Shown one piece after another: positions 50,393-52,088 of a stretch of DNA of 52,088 nucleotides. The stretch is taken from NCBI GenBank assembly GCA_020725555.1, contig DYEU01000035.1, positions 1 to 52,088 of the forward strand, in the 5' to 3' direction. Each line of letters starts with the position of its first letter. Positions within the stretch are counted from its first letter, which is position 1. This stretch comes from Desulfatibacillum sp. GTDB lineage: Bacteria > Desulfobacterota > Desulfobacteria > Desulfobacterales > SpSt-501. The notes below the pieces were generated by a model. That model worked only from the letters and a program-made list of their open reading frames with translations, made no database searches and had not been told where the DNA came from. Both the position numbers and the translations under genes were made by a program.

Positions 50393-50903
50393 GTTCGCTC
50401 TCGCGGAGGGCTTTCTGGAGCTTGCGTTTGTAGAGCTCGCGCTTCAAGCGGCTGATGCGGTCGATGAACAGCACGCCGTTCAGGTGATCGATTTCGTGCT
50501 GCAGGACGATGGCGTGAAAGCCGTCGGCCTCGAGGCGCACGGGCTTGCCCTCGCGGTCGAACCCCTCGACCAGGACGCGCTCGGCGCGTTTCACGTCGGC
50601 CCGGTAGTCCGGGACGCTCAGGCAGCCCTCGTTTTCCGAGAGGACCTCCCCCTCGGAGGCGACGATGCGCGGGTTGACCAGGACGTGAAGGCGCCTGCCC
50701 TCCTCGCGGGGGGCGATGTCGTAGATCAGTACGCTCTTTCCCCAGCCCACCTGGCTCGCCGCAAGGCCGATGCCCGGTGCGGCGTACATGGTTTCGGCCA
50801 TGGCGTCGATCATCTCCTGGACCGCGCCGTCGATGTTTTGCAGGGGCTCGGTTTCTCTCAAGAGAAACGGCTCGGGGTAGGTGAGGATGCGCAGCGGTTT
50901 CAT
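50382..50903 (-). CDS. def: Peptide deformylase
   Basis: 173 residues. It removes the N-formyl group from new proteins. The three family motifs are complete: GIGLAASQVG, EGCLSVPDY (metal Cys) and HEIDHLNGVLF (metal His pair, catalytic Glu). The true start is the ATG giving MKPLRILTYP; the longer in-frame extension overlaps ribF and is not family-like. Between ribF (16 bases upstream) and fmt (overlapping). Confidence 0.95.
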   Translation of the reverse strand: MKPLRILTYPEPFLLRETEPLQNIDGAVQEMIDAMAETMYAAPGIGLAASQVGWGKSVLIYDIAPREEGRRLHVLVNPRIVASEGEVLSENEGCLSVPDYRADVKRAERVLVEGFDREGKPVRLEADGFHAIVLQHEIDHLNGVLFIDRISRLKRELYKRKLQKALRESEHAV

Positions 50904-50919
50904 GGTCACAACATGGTAA

Positions 50920-51924
50920 TCATCGAAAGCGGCCGGTCGAGACCTGCTCGCGGAGATCCCCCGGTTCGACGGCGCAGGCGCCGAGGGTGCCCACCGTGAG
51001 GATGCGGCGCGCCTGTTCGATGTCGGCGGCGATTTGGCGCTTGAGCGCATCGAGGCTCGGGAATTTTTCCTCGCCGCGCAGGCGCTTGACGAAGTTGACG
51101 CGGATTTTCTCCCCGTAAAGCGATTCGTGGAAATCGAGGATGTGGACTTCGACGGTGTACTGGTGGTCGGCGAAGGTCGGGCTGTAGCCGATGTTGGCGA
51201 CCCCGAGGTGATGGCCGAAGCGGGTTTCGACCGTCACCGCGTAAATCCCGGTCTTGGGGCGAAGTTCGTTTTGGACCTCCAGGTTGGCCGTGGGGTAGCC
51301 GAGCAGCTTTCCCCCGCGGTCGCGGCCGGGGACCACGGTGCCGCGGAGCTGAAAGTTGCGGCCGAGCATCTTGCAGACCTGCTGCATCTCGCCCGCCTGG
51401 ACGAGTTCGCGCACGGCCGTGCTGCTGATCCGCTGCGGAATGCCCTGCACCGTGCGGACGAGCGTGGTGACGACCACCTCGAAGCCGAGCTCCGGCGCCA
51501 TTTGCTCAAGAAGGGCGACGTTTCCCTCGCGGTTTCGCCCGAAGGCGTAGTCCTCGCCCAGGACGATGACTTTCATCCCGATTTTGCCGACCAGGATGTC
51601 CCTGACGAAATCCCGGGCCGTCATCGCGGCGAAGCGACGCGTGAAGGGGATGCAGATCAGGACATCGATCCCCGAGCGCTCGATCAGCTCCGCCTTCTGC
51701 TCAAAGAGCGTGATCAAGGGGGGGGCCTGGCCGCTCTTCAGGACGCGCAGGGGGTGGGGCTCGAAGGTCATGGCGATCGAGGTGCCCTGGACGGCGTGGG
51801 CCCGCTCGATCACCTCGTAGAAAAGGGCCTGGTGCCCGATATGCACCCCGTCGAAATTGCCGATCGTGATGACGGCGTTCGGAAAAGGCGCTGTAATCTC
51901 CGAGAGATCCTGGATCAGGCGCAT
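50920..51924 (-). CDS. ribF: Bifunctional riboflavin kinase / FAD synthetase
   Basis: 334 residues. The N-terminal FAD synthetase (nucleotidyltransferase) domain has TIGNFDGVHIGHQAL and the ISSTAVREL motif. The C-terminal riboflavin kinase domain has LGYPTANL and EVHILDFHESLYGEKIRV. The ATG at 51924 has GGAGG and GGGGAG upstream; a longer in-frame frame from 51978 lacks family similarity. No FMN riboswitch is visible in the short upstream region. First gene of the minus-strand housekeeping run. Confidence 0.95.
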   Translation of the reverse strand: MRLIQDLSEITAPFPNAVITIGNFDGVHIGHQALFYEVIERAHAVQGTSIAMTFEPHPLRVLKSGQAPPLITLFEQKAELIERSGIDVLICIPFTRRFAAMTARDFVRDILVGKIGMKVIVLGEDYAFGRNREGNVALLEQMAPELGFEVVVTTLVRTVQGIPQRISSTAVRELVQAGEMQQVCKMLGRNFQLRGTVVPGRDRGGKLLGYPTANLEVQNELRPKTGIYAVTVETRFGHHLGVANIGYSPTFADHQYTVEVHILDFHESLYGEKIRVNFVKRLRGEEKFPSLDALKRQIAADIEQARRILTVGTLGACAVEPGDLREQVSTGRFR

Positions 51925-51977
51925 GGGCTCCCCGCCTCCGCTTCCCACAATCTCCTTGACAACGAAGCGGAATTTCA

Positions 51978-52007
51978 ATAATTAATCCAGCCGTCCGGGC
52001 AAGTCAA
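51978..52007 (-). promoter_or_regulatory. Candidate promoter of the ribF-def-fmt-rsmB-rpe-aroQ run
   Basis: On the minus strand: TTGACT (52007-52002), 18 bases, AATTAT (51983-51978, 4 of 6). The same AT-rich patch also offers TTGACA (51956-51961) with AATAAT (51977-51982) on the plus strand at a short 15-base spacing, possibly for the tRNA-Leu gene. Confidence 0.35.
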
Positions 52008-52053
52008 CGTGGGCTTCCGGCCCTCCGCGCCTCACCCGGCGGCTTGCTTTCTT

Positions 52054-52088
52054 GCCGAAGTGGCGGAACTGGTAGACGCGCTAGGTTC
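52054..52088 (+). tRNA. tRNA-Leu, 5' part only (cut by window end)
   Basis: The last 35 bases match the 5' half of a tRNA-Leu: acceptor strand GCCGAAG, TGGCGGAACTGGTAGACGC D-arm and anticodon stem CTAGG, ending at the probable first anticodon base C. That leaves CAG or CAA. The rest lies beyond the window. Confidence 0.85.

Noticed and set aside
1-52088. Selenoprotein genes with in-frame TGA in this window
   Set aside because: All recognisable genes have complete frames to their expected length; I saw no family broken by an internal TGA.
1-52088. CRISPR array or insertion sequence
   Set aside because: I found no regularly spaced repeats, no transposase-like protein and no terminal inverted repeats.

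Overview
The window is a GC-rich bacterial chromosome segment with G or C in most third codon positions. The gene content fits an anaerobic Desulfobacterota-type ('deltaproteobacterial') organism. It has a Geobacter-like PilA pilin with a PilR-type sigma-54 activator, a PfaA/PfaD secondary-lipid synthase, a selenocysteine tRNA, a LarC nickel-cofactor protein, a heat-shock-type sigma factor and a stand-alone glutamate-synthase-like FMN protein. The species cannot be named from sequence alone. I see no phage, insertion sequence or CRISPR array.

Layout. 1-6.3 kb (minus): xerD, then pfaD, then a pfaA-like polyketide/fatty acid synthase gene that runs off the left edge after its first ACP. 6.5-10.2 kb (plus): a glutamate-synthase-like protein, a divergent glutamate dehydrogenase and a phosphoglycolate-phosphatase-like protein. 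10.2-12.9 kb (minus): a membrane-protein / SPFH-zinc-ribbon / zinc-ribbon module, followed by tRNA-Arg(UCU). 13.1-22.5 kb: an RpoH-like sigma factor with a long basic N-terminal extension, two lipoproteins, cinA, an amidohydrolase, an alpha/beta hydrolase (minus), an RlmD-type methyltransferase and an HDAC-like deacetylase. 22.6 kb: selC with a clear promoter. 22.7-27.9 kb: larC-pgpA-lepB-pyrC and a PilR-like regulator.

27.9-40.2 kb is the most coherent region. pilA is preceded by a consensus -24/-12 promoter, an IHF-like site and a palindromic enhancer candidate, and it is followed by a strong terminator. A second -24/-12 promoter lies just after the terminator and precedes nine tightly spaced genes: a TMTC-like membrane/TPR glycosyltransferase, a VKOR-DsbA fusion and seven glycosyltransferases. 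The layout suggests that pilin synthesis, disulfide formation and glycan assembly share sigma-54 control. The glycan genes meet a convergent glf (UDP-galactopyranose mutase) and a flippase; from 37.9 to 42.5 kb the sequence becomes less GC-rich.

42.5-46.2 kb: an AT-rich intergenic region with repeats and a promoter, then myo-inositol-phosphate synthase and a GT-C/GT2 fusion glycosyltransferase. 46.2-52.0 kb (minus): a secreted rhodanese and a housekeeping run ribF-def-fmt-rsmB-rpe-aroQ. The window ends inside a tRNA-Leu gene.

The most interesting points are a glutamate dehydrogenase paralog with His in place of the catalytic Lys, the double sigma-54 layout tying pilA to a glycosylation/disulfide operon, the H1-like extension of the sigma factor, the SPFH-zinc-ribbon module, and the inositol synthase/fusion glycosyltransferase pair.
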